Shown here in pieces: positions 11,061 to 20,935 of a stretch of DNA of 64,000 nt (positions are counted from its first letter, which is position 1; each line of letters starts with the position of its first letter). A program made the translations under genes and the position numbers. The stretch is from the NCBI GenBank assembly GCA_018268915.1, contig JAFDVQ010000017.1, forward strand, positions 62,001 to 126,000, given 5' to 3'. Source of the stretch: Acidobacteriota bacterium. GTDB taxonomy: Bacteria; Acidobacteriota; Terriglobia; Terriglobales; Acidobacteriaceae. The notes under the pieces are model-generated. The model saw nothing but the letters and a program-made list of their open reading frames with translations. It had not been told where the DNA came from and searched no databases.

Positions 11061-13565
11061 ATGTCCGGTTTTTCGCGGCGAGATCTGATTGTCTCCGGTT
11101 TAGGTTTTTCGGCTGCTTCCATGATTGCGCGTTCAGCGTGGGCGCGAACGGCGTCGATGATGTCGGAGTCCGCAGAGGCGCTTGCGGCCGTAGCTCCGCG
11201 CGAGCATCTGCTCTTTGATTTCGGATGGAAGTTCAAGTTCGGCGACGGACAGGATCCAGCCAAGGACCTCGACTTCGGCCTGAGCCAGGGCGACTTCGCG
11301 AAGACGGGTGATTTCAAGTTTGCGAAGGAGAAGTTCGACGACTCGAAGTGGCGGACGCTGAATCTCCCTCATGACTGGGCTGTGGAACTGCCGTTCGTGC
11401 GCGACAAGGAGCTCGAGTCACACGGATTCAAGCCGCTGGGGCGACGTTATCCCGAGACAAGCGTTGGTTGGTATCGTCGCGTGTTCGACATACCGGAGAG
11501 CGATCTTGGGCGTCGCATCTGGGTGGAATTTGATGGCGCATTTCGCGACGTAATTGTGTTCGTGAACGGGTGCTTTATCGGGCGCAACAACAATGGGTAT
11601 GCGCCGTTCCAATTCGATCTGACGGACTTTCTGCGCTACGGGAAAAAGAACTACATCGTGGCGCGAGTTGACGCTAGCTTCGGCGATGGCTGGTTCTATG
11701 AGGGTGCCGGGATCTACCGCCATGTGTGGTTAAGCAAGATGGATGCGCTGCACCTGGGCAATTGGGAAAGCTGTGTGCGCTCAGAGGTGACAGGCAGCAA
11801 TGCAACGCTGGCGCTGTCTACCGTTGTGCAGAACGATGGAGACAAGGCGGAATCCGCAAAAGTGAAGTGGCAGATTGTGGATGCATCGGGAAAGACCGTG
11901 GCGACCGCGGAGTCCCCAGCGCAGCAGATTGGCGCAGATGGGAAAGGGACGTTCACAGCCGCTGCAAAGCTGCCGAATGCGGCTATGTGGTCGGTGGAAA
12001 CACCGAATTTGTACCAGGCCGTTGTCACAGTGGAAGCCGCCGGAAAGAACCGCGACGCAGAGCGCATAAGTTTTGGCGTGCGGACCGCGAAGTTCACGGC
12101 GGACAAGGGCTTCCTGCTGAACGGCAAACAGGTGAAGATCATGGGCACCTGCAATCACCAGGATCACGCCGGTATTGGCGCAGCACTCCCCGATGCAATG
12201 CAGTGGTTCAGGCTGGCAGTGCTGCGTGAGATGGGCGGAAACGCGGTGCGCACCTCGCACAACATGCCGACGCCGGAGTGGGTGGATGCCTGCGACCGCA
12301 TGGGCATGATGATGATGTGCGAGACGCGGCAGATGAGCTCAAATCCGGAAGGAATGGCGCAACTCGAAGTGATGATCAAGCGCCACAGGAATTCGCCGTC
12401 GATCATTTTGTGGTCGGTGGGGAACGAGGAGTTTCTCCTGCAGTCGCCGATGGCCGAGCAAGGCAAGAAGATTGCCACGGAGATGGTAAGGCGGTGCCAT
12501 GAGCTGGACCCGACGCGCATGGTGTCTGCCGCGGTGAATGGGGACAATCGGCAGGGCATCTCGGATGCGTTCGACGTACTGGGGTTCAACTACAACCTGA
12601 AGAACCCCGAGTCGTATCACAAGGATTTTCCAAGCCGGCCGATCTATGGCTCGGAGACTTCGAGTGCGATTGCGACGCGCGGCATGTACAGCAATGACAA
12701 GCTGCGCAACACGATGAATTCGTATGACGGCGTGGTGCCGTGGGGCGAAACGGCAGAGGACTGGTGGAAGTACTACGGCGAGCGCGAGTGGGCGACGGGC
12801 GGCTTTGCGTGGACGGGCTTTGACTATCGTGGCGAGCCAACGCCCTATGGCTGGCCGTCGATCAACTCGCAGTTCGGCATCGTGGATATGTGCGGATACC
12901 CGAAGGACAACTACTACTACTACAAAGCGTGGTGGGGTAAGGATCCTGTAGTTCACGTTTTTCCCCACTGGAACTGGACGGGACGCGAAGGCGACGAAAT
13001 CGCGGTGTGGGCATATTCGAACCTCGATGAGGTTGAGCTCTTCGTGAACGGGAAAAGTGCAGGGAGCCAGAGAGTTCCCCACCTCGGCCACGTGCAATGG
13101 AAGGTTCGCTACGAGCCGGGGTCGATCGAGGCGCGTGGCAGCAGGGACGGCAAGGTCGTGTCAACTGATAAGCGCGAAACAACCGGTCCGGCCGCGGCAA
13201 TCAAGTTGACGGCAGATCGGACGGAAATCAACGGGGATGGCGAAGACGTTGCCGTGATCAGGGTGGAGGGCCTTGACAAGGAGGGAAGACTCGTTCCGCT
13301 CGCCGACGATCACATAGGATTCAAGGTGACGGGAGCGGGAGTTCTGATCGGCGTAGGGAATGGCGATCCGAATTGCCAGGAAAGCGACAAGGCTCCACAG
13401 CGTTCGCTCTTCAATGGATTGGCTCAGGTGATTGTTCAGGCCACGAAGGAAGCGGGCGAGATCAAGATCGAGGCATTCAAGGAAGGATGGGGCGGTGCGG
13501 ATCTCACGCCGGCGGCCATCACAATTCGGACCAAAAAGGTGGAATTGCGGCCGGTGGTGGCATGA
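11061..13565 (+). CDS. Tat-exported glycoside hydrolase family 2 (beta-galactosidase-like)
   Basis: 834 aa. The N-terminus SRRDLIVSGLGFSAASM is a Tat signal. Next come the sugar-binding jelly-roll domain (LNLPHDWAVELPF, 100-112; GWYRRVFDIPE), the immunoglobulin-like domain, and the TIM barrel with GTCNHQDHAG (362-371). The acid/base Glu is in WSVGNEE (E456) and the nucleophile is probably E532 in IYGSETSSA. A C-terminal extension with DUF4982-like and beta-sandwich sequence follows. It probably removes non-reducing-end beta-linked sugars in the periplasm; the exact specificity is open. The start has SD AGAGGA 5 nt before the ATG. Confidence 0.9.
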   Translation: MSGFSRRDLIVSGLGFSAASMIARSAWARTASMMSESAEALAAVAPREHLLFDFGWKFKFGDGQDPAKDLDFGLSQGDFAKTGDFKFAKEKFDDSKWRTLNLPHDWAVELPFVRDKELESHGFKPLGRRYPETSVGWYRRVFDIPESDLGRRIWVEFDGAFRDVIVFVNGCFIGRNNNGYAPFQFDLTDFLRYGKKNYIVARVDASFGDGWFYEGAGIYRHVWLSKMDALHLGNWESCVRSEVTGSNATLALSTVVQNDGDKAESAKVKWQIVDASGKTVATAESPAQQIGADGKGTFTAAAKLPNAAMWSVETPNLYQAVVTVEAAGKNRDAERISFGVRTAKFTADKGFLLNGKQVKIMGTCNHQDHAGIGAALPDAMQWFRLAVLREMGGNAVRTSHNMPTPEWVDACDRMGMMMMCETRQMSSNPEGMAQLEVMIKRHRNSPSIILWSVGNEEFLLQSPMAEQGKKIATEMVRRCHELDPTRMVSAAVNGDNRQGISDAFDVLGFNYNLKNPESYHKDFPSRPIYGSETSSAIATRGMYSNDKLRNTMNSYDGVVPWGETAEDWWKYYGEREWATGGFAWTGFDYRGEPTPYGWPSINSQFGIVDMCGYPKDNYYYYKAWWGKDPVVHVFPHWNWTGREGDEIAVWAYSNLDEVELFVNGKSAGSQRVPHLGHVQWKVRYEPGSIEARGSRDGKVVSTDKRETTGPAAAIKLTADRTEINGDGEDVAVIRVEGLDKEGRLVPLADDHIGFKVTGAGVLIGVGNGDPNCQESDKAPQRSLFNGLAQVIVQATKEAGEIKIEAFKEGWGGADLTPAAITIRTKKVELRPVVA

Positions 13566-13886
13566 GCCAGCGATGGAGAGAAAAACCCGTTGCGATCGCC
13601 AATAGTCTCACGAAGAGCCGTCATGTTCGTGAGACTTTAGTTTCGACTTGCGGCCTTGAATTACCTCAGTAATTCACAGTGTCGCTCACGGACTTTCGCA
13701 CGCGGAATGCCGGCGCTATGCTGGGTTCAACTAATCGTTTACTGATGTTCGTCGATGAGTGGGAATGAGTCTGGCCCACGCATCACGCAAGACCAGGCTC
13801 ACGTCTCGCGATCGCGAGGCCCTCGGTACGTCCACCGATTTTGCATTCTTTTCGCACCCTGATCTAGCTCGTAAGTCGGAGCCCGG
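13566..13886. other. Intergenic stretch
   Basis: 321 bp between the GH2 gene and the lectin-like lipoprotein gene. Apart from the hairpin at 13604-13636 I see no gene, clear promoter or repeat. Confidence 0.6.
13604..13636 (+). terminator. Terminator-like hairpin after the GH2 gene
   Basis: Perfect 11-bp inverted repeat AGTCTCACGAA / TTCGTGAGACT with an 11-nt loop, 39 bp after the GH2 stop. It is followed by a short T-rich stretch (TTAGTTTC). Confidence 0.65.
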
Positions 13887-15308
13887 ATGTTGTCTCGTGC
13901 GAGAAAGTATGAAAGCGCAAAGAAATCGGCGACCCCAAGCCCGGAATCCTGTGCTTGGCTAGTTGCTGCTGAGTGCAAGGACTCCTGTGCATCTCTCACA
14001 GCGGACACCTTACTCATCGTTACAGCCGGCGTTGTCGCTCTGGCAATAACGGGATGCGCAATTCCGTCCGCATCCGACCAGGCAAAGCTGACTTCAGGCA
14101 TCAGAGTCGCTGCGCCCTTCAATGGAGCCAATCTGACGTCGCCATTCGCCTTGACTGCGAGCGCGACAACATGCGCAGCTCATCCCGCACTCTCCATGAG
14201 CTATTCCATTGACGATGGACAGGCGATCGTCGAGCCAACGTCTTTTAATGTAAAAGTGGCAACGCAACCCGGCTCGCACGTGCTGCACGTGATGTGTTCA
14301 GGCCAGGGTGTGAGTAGCGAAGTGCTGATGAACATCAATGTCGCCTCGAACCCTGTCACATCGACTGCAACCGCGACCGCCGCGATGCCATCATTTTCAA
14401 AGCCGTCTGGTACTTACTCGAGCGCGCAAACCGTGTCGCTATCATCCGCAACGGCTGGATCGACCATCTTCTTCACCACCGATGGGTCAGCGCCTTCAGC
14501 ATCCTCAAGTCGCTATTCCAGTCCGGTCACAGTTGCAAGTTCCATGACGCTTCAGGCGATCGCAACGGCCCCGGGCTACGTGAACAGCGGATTGGCTCAA
14601 GCCAGCTATGTCATCTCCGCAGCGAAGGGCCCGTCGATCCCCTCGTATGCAACAGCCCAGAAAGAGATACAGCTACTGCCTAACTGGCGTATCAAACACG
14701 ATCCGGGCACGTCCGGCACTTCCACAGGTTCGATGACTCTGGTTAGTGATCCTTCACTGAGTGGCCAGGCAGCGAAAGTTCACACGACTTTTACCAATGC
14801 TGGAGGCGAGCTCTACTCCATCTCCTACGGCAATGACACGGACGCAAAGAACTTTCTTTACGACGCGCGAGTCTGGATCTCGTCGGGTAGCACTTTGAGC
14901 AATTTGGAAATGGACAACAACCAGGTAATGCGCAACGGCGACACCGTTATCTATGCGTTTCAGTGCTCCGGATACACCAACACGTGGGAGTTCAGTTCGA
15001 ATGTCGGAACCCCAACTCAGCCGCAGGTGAAATGGGTAAAGTCCACCGCTCCATGCAATGCTTCAAAGTGGACGCGCGATACCTGGCACCACATCCAGAT
15101 CCTTACCTCACGCGATGATTCCGGCAATGTGACATATCATTCGGTATGGTTCGACGGTGTGGAAGCGCCCATCAACCGGACCGTCAATTCCGAGTTCGAT
15201 CTAGGTTGGGCACTGGGAGCATTGGTGGCAAACTTCCAGGTCGATGGCATCGGCACGAGCGGATCCTCAACGCTGTATCTCGACCACTTCATCATGTATC
15301 GCTGGTAG
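13887..15308 (+). CDS. Lipoprotein with a chitobiase-C-like domain and a lectin-like domain
   Basis: 473 aa as drawn. A hydrophobic stretch (41-56) ends in the lipobox AITGC (Cys57), indicating an outer-layer lipoprotein. The 40 residues before it are unusual for a lipoprotein, so the true start may be a downstream non-ATG codon. After an Ig-like segment (about 65-150), residues about 165-243 form a chitobiase/beta-hexosaminidase C-terminal type repeat (FSKPSGTYSSAQTVSLSS ... IFFTTDGSAPS). The remaining 215 residues have alternating strands (VWISSGSTLSNLEMDNNQVM, STLYLDHFIMYRW) like a concanavalin-type beta-sandwich. It may bind polysaccharide at the cell surface. No catalytic motif is recognised. 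Confidence 0.72.
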   Translation: MLSRARKYESAKKSATPSPESCAWLVAAECKDSCASLTADTLLIVTAGVVALAITGCAIPSASDQAKLTSGIRVAAPFNGANLTSPFALTASATTCAAHPALSMSYSIDDGQAIVEPTSFNVKVATQPGSHVLHVMCSGQGVSSEVLMNINVASNPVTSTATATAAMPSFSKPSGTYSSAQTVSLSSATAGSTIFFTTDGSAPSASSSRYSSPVTVASSMTLQAIATAPGYVNSGLAQASYVISAAKGPSIPSYATAQKEIQLLPNWRIKHDPGTSGTSTGSMTLVSDPSLSGQAAKVHTTFTNAGGELYSISYGNDTDAKNFLYDARVWISSGSTLSNLEMDNNQVMRNGDTVIYAFQCSGYTNTWEFSSNVGTPTQPQVKWVKSTAPCNASKWTRDTWHHIQILTSRDDSGNVTYHSVWFDGVEAPINRTVNSEFDLGWALGALVANFQVDGIGTSGSSTLYLDHFIMYRW

Positions 15309-15431
15309 AGATCGATACCGGATCGGTGGCCCATCGTACTTGAGCACGTTCTTTCTTGTCTTCCATCAGATCTCTGCCTGAAAGACGCGATGCTCCCACA
15401 CCCTCGCTGATCAGCATTGGTTGAGCGCTTC

Positions 15432-17987
15432 CTAGAGTCTTGGATCTACTGGTTCGCTTTCCAGTGCGAGAACCCCGAAGACGCACTCGTGAGTGCGGCG
15501 CAGGGGCTCTTTGCGAACGAAGCGCTCGAGTGCTTCGATCCCGAGGGCGAATTCGCGGCCCGCAAGAGAGCGTTTGGCGCCCACGCCTCGAGCGCGCAGG
15601 CGTTCAAGGTTTTCCGGCAACAAGTATTCAGGTCCATAGATGATCCGAAGATATTCTGGGCCGCGACACTTGATGGCGGGTTGAGTGACACCGCGACGGC
15701 CCTTGCTGATGAAGTTGACCGGCTTGACTACCATTCCTTCGTTTCCTGAAGAGGTCATAGTGGTCCACCATTCGACAGCTTTGTCGCAGCTTGCAGGATC
15801 GTTGACGTCGACGCTCAACCATGGGGTTGTCAAAAGTATGTGGGCGTCAGCGGCGCAAATGCGAGCGAGCGTATCCATGTGCCATGTGTGCGGCCGATCT
15901 GTGTAAACCTTTCCTTCGCCCGCCAGGAGATGAAACGGAGCGAGCCGCAGGTCGTCGATTGAATCGACTGGCCAGCAGTAGCGGCGATAGGCATCGCGAT
16001 ACTGTGTCAGCGCCTGGAGCCTTGCGCGCGCACGGTCCTGCAGGGCGGCGATGCCTTCGATGGAGTTATTGGCGGACCGAAGTGCATCAATTTCGGCAGT
16101 AAGAGTGTGGACGCCCGCCGATCCAACCGGGGCGTATTGCAGACGCAGCAGTTCCTGCGCCTTGACAGACCATGGCATCAGTTCGCAGTCAAGGCAGAGC
16201 CAGTCGGTGGAGAGTTCATCCCAAAGGCCACTGGCATCGATGGCACCCTGAATGCGTTCAATGAAAGCGCGCTCCAGCGCTGAGTCTGAGAAAAACGGCC
16301 GTCCTGTGCGTGTGTATATAACTCCGAGTGCGGGAGTAACAACGCCGAAACGCTTGGTTGAGACAGACTCATCCCGGCACACTACGAGGACCGCTCGCGA
16401 CCCCATGTGTTTCTGTTCGCAGACGACGTGTGGAACGCCCTCGTTGCGGTAGTAAGCGAGCGCCTCTGCCGGATGCTCAAGCAAGCAGGGGAGCTTTGTT
16501 GTCTCCGATGGCGACATCGTGGGGGGAAGGTAGATGAGCCATTTCGGATCGGTGGCGAACCGGCTCATCACTTCGAGCGCAGCCATCGCGTTCTCTTCGC
16601 GGATAGTGATGCGAGAGATGAGGCGCGTGTCGATGATGCGCTTGCCGGTTACGTCATCAATGTCGAGAACATCGTCGGCAGTATGCTGCGCGGCACGCGG
16701 CGCTGAATCGTCTGCCGGCAGGAACGGGCGGCGCGGTTCGTAGTAGGTTGCATGGGACTTGACGGAAACTGTTTCGCGCTCAGGATAGCGAAGCGCCGTG
16801 AGGCTTCCGCCGAATACGCATCCAGTATCGATATTGACAGTATTGTTGAGCCAGAGCGGCTCGGGAACTGGCGTGTGTCCGTAGACAACGAGTGCGCGGC
16901 CTCGGTAGTCCGCGGACCAGTTGTAACGGACGGGCAGGCCGAACTCGTCTGTCTCCCCGGTCGTTTCGCCATAGAGGGCGAAGTCGCGGACTTTCATGGA
17001 GCCGCGCCCTTGCATGGACTCTTTGAGTCCGGCATGGGCTACGACCAGCTTGCCATCATCAAAAACATAGTGACTGATAAGGCCATCAATGAAACGCGAA
17101 ACATCGGTGCGAAATTCCTCCGGTCGGGCGTTGAGTTGCTGCATCGATTCCGCGAGGCCGTGAGTCAGCTGAACGTCACGCCCCTTCAGAGCGCGAAGCA
17201 GCTTGACATCGTGGTTGCCTGGTACGCAGAAGGCCTGGCCCGTGCGAACGAGGTCCATGACAAAGTGCAGGACGCGGTCTGTGGCAGGACCGCGATCAAC
17301 AAGGTCTCCGACGAAGACCAGCTTCCGATTCTCCGGTGGAGTGACGGTGATGGCCGCCTCGCTCTGCTCGACGCCGTAACCCAGTTTGGCAAGGAGCTCA
17401 AGAAGTTCGTCAAGGCAGCCGTGCACGTCGCCGATGATGTCGAAGGGGCCATGCTGGTCTTTGCGGTTGTTCCAAAGTGGCTGGCGTTCGATGGTGGCTG
17501 CATCGACCTGCTCGGGCGATGTGAGTCGGGTTACATAGCGAAAACCCTCGCGCTCGAGGCCGCGAAGCGATCGACGGAGCTGCTGCGATTGATTGCGAAT
17601 AACGTGCGGGCCAAACTGTCGGTCGGGTCGCGTCGCATTGCGTTCTTGACAGAGCTTCTCAGGCAGATCGAAGACGATGGCGACGGGAAAGACGTGGAAT
17701 TCGCGTGCCAGCTCGACAAGAGGCTTGCGTGATTCCTGCTGGACGTTGGTAGCGTCGACGACGGTTAGCTTGCCCCGTGCAAGTCGCTTGCGGGCGATAG
17801 CATGGAGGATCTCGAAAGCGTCGCCTGTTGCTGCCTGTTCGTTCTCATCATCAGAGACGAGGCCGCGGCAGTAGTCGGATGAGATGACCTCTGTGGACAG
17901 GAAATGTTTGCGCGCGAACGAAGACTTGCCGCTGCCTGACGGGCCGATGAGGAGTACAAGGGAGAGCTCAGGGAATTGAATCTTCAT
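15432..17987 (-). CDS. pnkp: Polynucleotide kinase-phosphatase-ligase Pnkp (RNA repair)
   Basis: 851 aa, close to the length of the characterised clostridial enzyme. Three domains are readable. The 5'-kinase has P-loop GPSGSGKS (15-22). The calcineurin-type 2',3'-phosphatase has GDVHG (186-190), GDLVDRGP (227-234), GNHD (257-260) and YGHTPVP. The ligase-like adenylyltransferase has KHMGSR (K526 as the adenylation Lys) and WLCLDCELMPWS. Family knowledge: Pnkp heals broken RNA ends, and with Hen1 seals and methylates the junction. The ATG overlaps the hen1 stop (ATGA, 17984-17987), so the two are co-translated. Confidence 0.95.
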   Translation of the reverse strand: MKIQFPELSLVLLIGPSGSGKSSFARKHFLSTEVISSDYCRGLVSDDENEQAATGDAFEILHAIARKRLARGKLTVVDATNVQQESRKPLVELAREFHVFPVAIVFDLPEKLCQERNATRPDRQFGPHVIRNQSQQLRRSLRGLEREGFRYVTRLTSPEQVDAATIERQPLWNNRKDQHGPFDIIGDVHGCLDELLELLAKLGYGVEQSEAAITVTPPENRKLVFVGDLVDRGPATDRVLHFVMDLVRTGQAFCVPGNHDVKLLRALKGRDVQLTHGLAESMQQLNARPEEFRTDVSRFIDGLISHYVFDDGKLVVAHAGLKESMQGRGSMKVRDFALYGETTGETDEFGLPVRYNWSADYRGRALVVYGHTPVPEPLWLNNTVNIDTGCVFGGSLTALRYPERETVSVKSHATYYEPRRPFLPADDSAPRAAQHTADDVLDIDDVTGKRIIDTRLISRITIREENAMAALEVMSRFATDPKWLIYLPPTMSPSETTKLPCLLEHPAEALAYYRNEGVPHVVCEQKHMGSRAVLVVCRDESVSTKRFGVVTPALGVIYTRTGRPFFSDSALERAFIERIQGAIDASGLWDELSTDWLCLDCELMPWSVKAQELLRLQYAPVGSAGVHTLTAEIDALRSANNSIEGIAALQDRARARLQALTQYRDAYRRYCWPVDSIDDLRLAPFHLLAGEGKVYTDRPHTWHMDTLARICAADAHILLTTPWLSVDVNDPASCDKAVEWWTTMTSSGNEGMVVKPVNFISKGRRGVTQPAIKCRGPEYLRIIYGPEYLLPENLERLRARGVGAKRSLAGREFALGIEALERFVRKEPLRRTHECVFGVLALESEPVDPRL

Positions 17988-19402
17988 GCCTGGGTCTCCC
18001 CTCGTGAAAACGTAGCCAACTGTGAGGGCGCACCGTAGGTGGGATCTTCAGGGCCAAGCGGCGCAAGACGGACGGTGTAGCCGAAACGCGAAGCCTGCTG
18101 CTCAGACCATGCGGCGAATTGTGCTCGGGTCCACTCGAAGCGGTGGTCGCGGTGGCGGAAGTGACCGGCCGGGAGTGTAGGGAAGAGCACGTTGTATTCG
18201 GCGTTCGGCGTAGTGATGACGACATGCCGAGGCTGCGCGAATTCGAAGAGAACGCGTTCAAAAGCGGCGAGCCGGGCGGCGTCGAGGTGCTCAATAACTT
18301 CGACGACAGCTGCGGCATCGAAGCCGGCGAGGCGCTTATCGCGATACATGAGAGATCCCTGGACGACCTCGATGCGGGTCTTCTGTCGCTCCGGAAGCTG
18401 GTGCAGCTTGAGCTTGTCGCGCGCAATCTCCACCGAGCGGAAGGACACGTCCATTCCGAGGATGCGTTCGAATTGCTGATCGGCGAGAAGATGGCGAAGC
18501 AGTTTGCCTTCGCCGCAACCAAGGTCGAGTACAGTTTTCGCGTCGACTCCGCGAAGTACAGAAAGCACCGTACCGATGCGTTGCTCGTGGAGACCGAGTG
18601 GGCGTTCAACCTTCTGCTCTTCGTCGTCGGAGGCTGTTGGCGAAGCACCTTCGGCTTCGGGCGAGGCTTCGTCCTCAAGGCGTTCGAGCGCCGTGCGAGT
18701 CAATGAACGCTGGCGCTTGAGGTAGCGGGAAACGATCAGCTCTTTTTCAGGGTGGTCGGCGAGCCAGCCCTCTCCGCGCTTGAGCAGCTTCTCGATCTCG
18801 TCTTCACCCACCCAGTAATGCTTCTCATTGTCGAGAACAGGGATGAGGACATAAAGGTGCGTCAGAAGAGTTTGTAGCGTGACGGTCGCGCTGAGTTCGA
18901 GAGAGACATAGGATGAGCCAACCCAGCCCGGGAAGTCTTCGTCAAGGGGCAACGGTGCAAGAGTGACGGTGTAGCCGAGAGGCTCGAAGAGGCGAGTGAC
19001 AAGCTCGCCGCCTCCGCGCGCGGCAATGACAGGCAACTTCGCCACCAGCGGAATGGGAGTGTCGGCGAGTTGCTGACGCTCCTTGCTCTTCCCCGTAAGG
19101 GCGGTGCGGAATATTGAGCCCAGCGCAACGCTGAGAAACGAGTTGGCGGCATAGGGACGATCGTTGACGTACTGCTGAAGCTGGCCGGCTTCTCCTGCCG
19201 GTCCCCTGCGGCCGCGGACGAGTGCGACCGGATCAACATCGACGAGGAGAGAAGCGGTGCAGCGATCAGCGCTGGCTTCAGGGTAGAAGACGTGTGCTTT
19301 GCCGAACGTCATCTCTTCTGTCTGCAGACGAACTGGATTCTTGTGCAGCAGGAAACCCAGATCCGTGGCTGGACGGTGAGTCGTGGTCAACGTGAGGAGC
19401 AT
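17984..19402 (-). CDS. hen1: Hen1, RNA 3'-terminal ribose 2'-O-methyltransferase
   Basis: About 472 aa. The N-terminal half is the bacterial Hen1 domain that activates the Pnkp ligase. The C-terminal half is a SAM methyltransferase with DLGCGEG (near residue 293), the metal-binding EVIEHLD (near 368) and HFRHRDH (near 414). These supply the two Glu and two His ligands expected for Hen1. It methylates the 2'-OH at a broken RNA end before sealing, so that the same site cannot be cut again. I use the ATG at 19402; a TTG nine bases upstream is also possible, and neither has a clear SD. It is the first gene of a two-gene operon with pnkp. Confidence 0.94.
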   Translation of the reverse strand: MLLTLTTTHRPATDLGFLLHKNPVRLQTEEMTFGKAHVFYPEASADRCTASLLVDVDPVALVRGRRGPAGEAGQLQQYVNDRPYAANSFLSVALGSIFRTALTGKSKERQQLADTPIPLVAKLPVIAARGGGELVTRLFEPLGYTVTLAPLPLDEDFPGWVGSSYVSLELSATVTLQTLLTHLYVLIPVLDNEKHYWVGEDEIEKLLKRGEGWLADHPEKELIVSRYLKRQRSLTRTALERLEDEASPEAEGASPTASDDEEQKVERPLGLHEQRIGTVLSVLRGVDAKTVLDLGCGEGKLLRHLLADQQFERILGMDVSFRSVEIARDKLKLHQLPERQKTRIEVVQGSLMYRDKRLAGFDAAAVVEVIEHLDAARLAAFERVLFEFAQPRHVVITTPNAEYNVLFPTLPAGHFRHRDHRFEWTRAQFAAWSEQQASRFGYTVRLAPLGPEDPTYGAPSQLATFSRGETQA

Positions 19403-19429
19403 CGAGCACAAGTATAAAAGAGCCCTATT

Positions 19430-20833
19430 TCATACGGCTACTTCGGCGGAGGCGGCGAGCACTTCGGTGACGACATCATGAACGTCGGACTCAACAGTCC
19501 GATGATTCACGATGCAGGCTCGGAGCGCGAAGTGACCGTGGATTGTTGCGTTGGAGAGGTAGACGCGGCCGCGGCGAATCACACGATCGAGAATGCGGCG
19601 GTTGAGGTCATCGAGATCACCGGAAGACGCGGTGTAGCGAAAGCAGACCGCGCTGAGCGCCACGGGTGCGAGGCGTTCGAGTTTCGGTTCGGCGTCGATG
19701 AAGCTGGCCAGAACCTGTGCGAGATGCAAGTCGTCGCTGATGGATTGCTGGAATGCCTGCAGGCCGAAGTAGCGCAACGACAGCCAAAGCGAGAGTGCGC
19801 GGAACGGGCGCGAGAGCTCAATAGATTCCTCGAAGAATGCAAAGCCCTCGATGGGATCGTTAGTTAGGGAGCGCGCGTAGTCGCCGGAATGAGAGAAGGC
19901 GCGTCGCGCATCAGCAGGATCGCGGTACAGCAGGCATCCGCATCCGGTGGGCTGATACAGCCACTTGTGCGGATCGAGAGAGACTGAGTCGGCAACATCG
20001 ATTCCCTCGAATGCCTTGGGAATTGCCAAAGAAGCGAGCGCCCCAAATGCTCCGTCGACGTGCAGCCAGAGATTGTGCTCGCGGCATATCATCGCGATTT
20101 CCCGGATGGGGTCGATGCTGCCTGTGGCCGTAGTCCCTGCACTGGCGACGACCGCGATGGGTTTGAGATTAGCGGCCAAGTCTCGCTCGATCGTTTCGCG
20201 CAACACATCGGTACGCATGCGGAAAGCATCGTCAACGGGAATGAGGCGGACCGAATCATGCCCAAGGCCGAGGAGCGCTGCTGCCTTGGTGTTCGACATG
20301 TGTGCTTCAGTCGAGCAGTAAATAATTCCGCCGCGAACACCCGTCTGGTTTGCAGGCGCCTTGGCTTCGCGCGCCATGCAGACGCCCATGAGGTTTGCAG
20401 ATGACCCGCCGACGGTCAGGCTGCCGCTGAATCCGTCGCAGCCGATGGCTGAAGACAGCCAGCGGATCACCGTGCGCTCGATCGCATTGGCGGAAGGACC
20501 CGAGCGCCAAGCGGTTGCGTTCTGATGAAGAACGACTGAGGCGAACTGGCCGAGCGCGGCGATGGGTTCGCCCGAGCCAAAGACGTATCCGAAAAATCGC
20601 GGACAGGCTGGACGGGAGTTCTCAAAGATCTCGGGGAGGAGGTCGAAGGCTGCCCCGCCCATCCCGCTGAGAGGAATCTCACCGCAGAAGAGCTTCTCGA
20701 CTGCTACGCCTGAAATGTCTTCGGGATAGGACCGGATCGCGGGCAGACGTTCGAGGTAGTCGGCGGTGAAGTCGGAAAGCGAGTGTGCGAGAGCGCGGAA
20801 GTCGTCAGAAGAGAGCGTAAGTGGTCGTTGCAT
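19430..20833 (-). CDS. PLP-dependent group II amino-acid decarboxylase
   Basis: 467 aa, aromatic-L-amino-acid/diaminobutyrate decarboxylase family. Visible motifs are GSLTVGGSSANLMG (137-150) for phosphate binding, WLHVDGAFGA (256-265), and SLDPHKWLYQP (285-295) with the PLP Lys at K290. The usual HVDAAY of animal enzymes is HVDGAF here. It releases CO2 from an amino acid to give an amine; aromatic or acidic substrates cannot be separated by eye. It ends 28 bp before hen1 begins on the same strand, so it may be in one transcript with hen1-pnkp, though a functional link is not obvious. It is divergent from the GH78 gene, with 102 bp between the starts. Confidence 0.88.
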   Translation of the reverse strand: MQRPLTLSSDDFRALAHSLSDFTADYLERLPAIRSYPEDISGVAVEKLFCGEIPLSGMGGAAFDLLPEIFENSRPACPRFFGYVFGSGEPIAALGQFASVVLHQNATAWRSGPSANAIERTVIRWLSSAIGCDGFSGSLTVGGSSANLMGVCMAREAKAPANQTGVRGGIIYCSTEAHMSNTKAAALLGLGHDSVRLIPVDDAFRMRTDVLRETIERDLAANLKPIAVVASAGTTATGSIDPIREIAMICREHNLWLHVDGAFGALASLAIPKAFEGIDVADSVSLDPHKWLYQPTGCGCLLYRDPADARRAFSHSGDYARSLTNDPIEGFAFFEESIELSRPFRALSLWLSLRYFGLQAFQQSISDDLHLAQVLASFIDAEPKLERLAPVALSAVCFRYTASSGDLDDLNRRILDRVIRRGRVYLSNATIHGHFALRACIVNHRTVESDVHDVVTEVLAASAEVAV

Positions 20834-20935
20834 TTTGGACTCATCGGAATCTTATCGCCTTATCTGGATCAGAGGACTTATGAGGGAACACACCCGCCGC
20901 ATATACTGCTGATTCTGGGAAAGAGGGGTACGAAC

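Noticed and set aside
16752..17732. 326-aa plus-strand frame inside pnkp
   Set aside because: Mirror of the phosphatase domain; long only because the GC-rich codon pattern leaves the opposite frame open.
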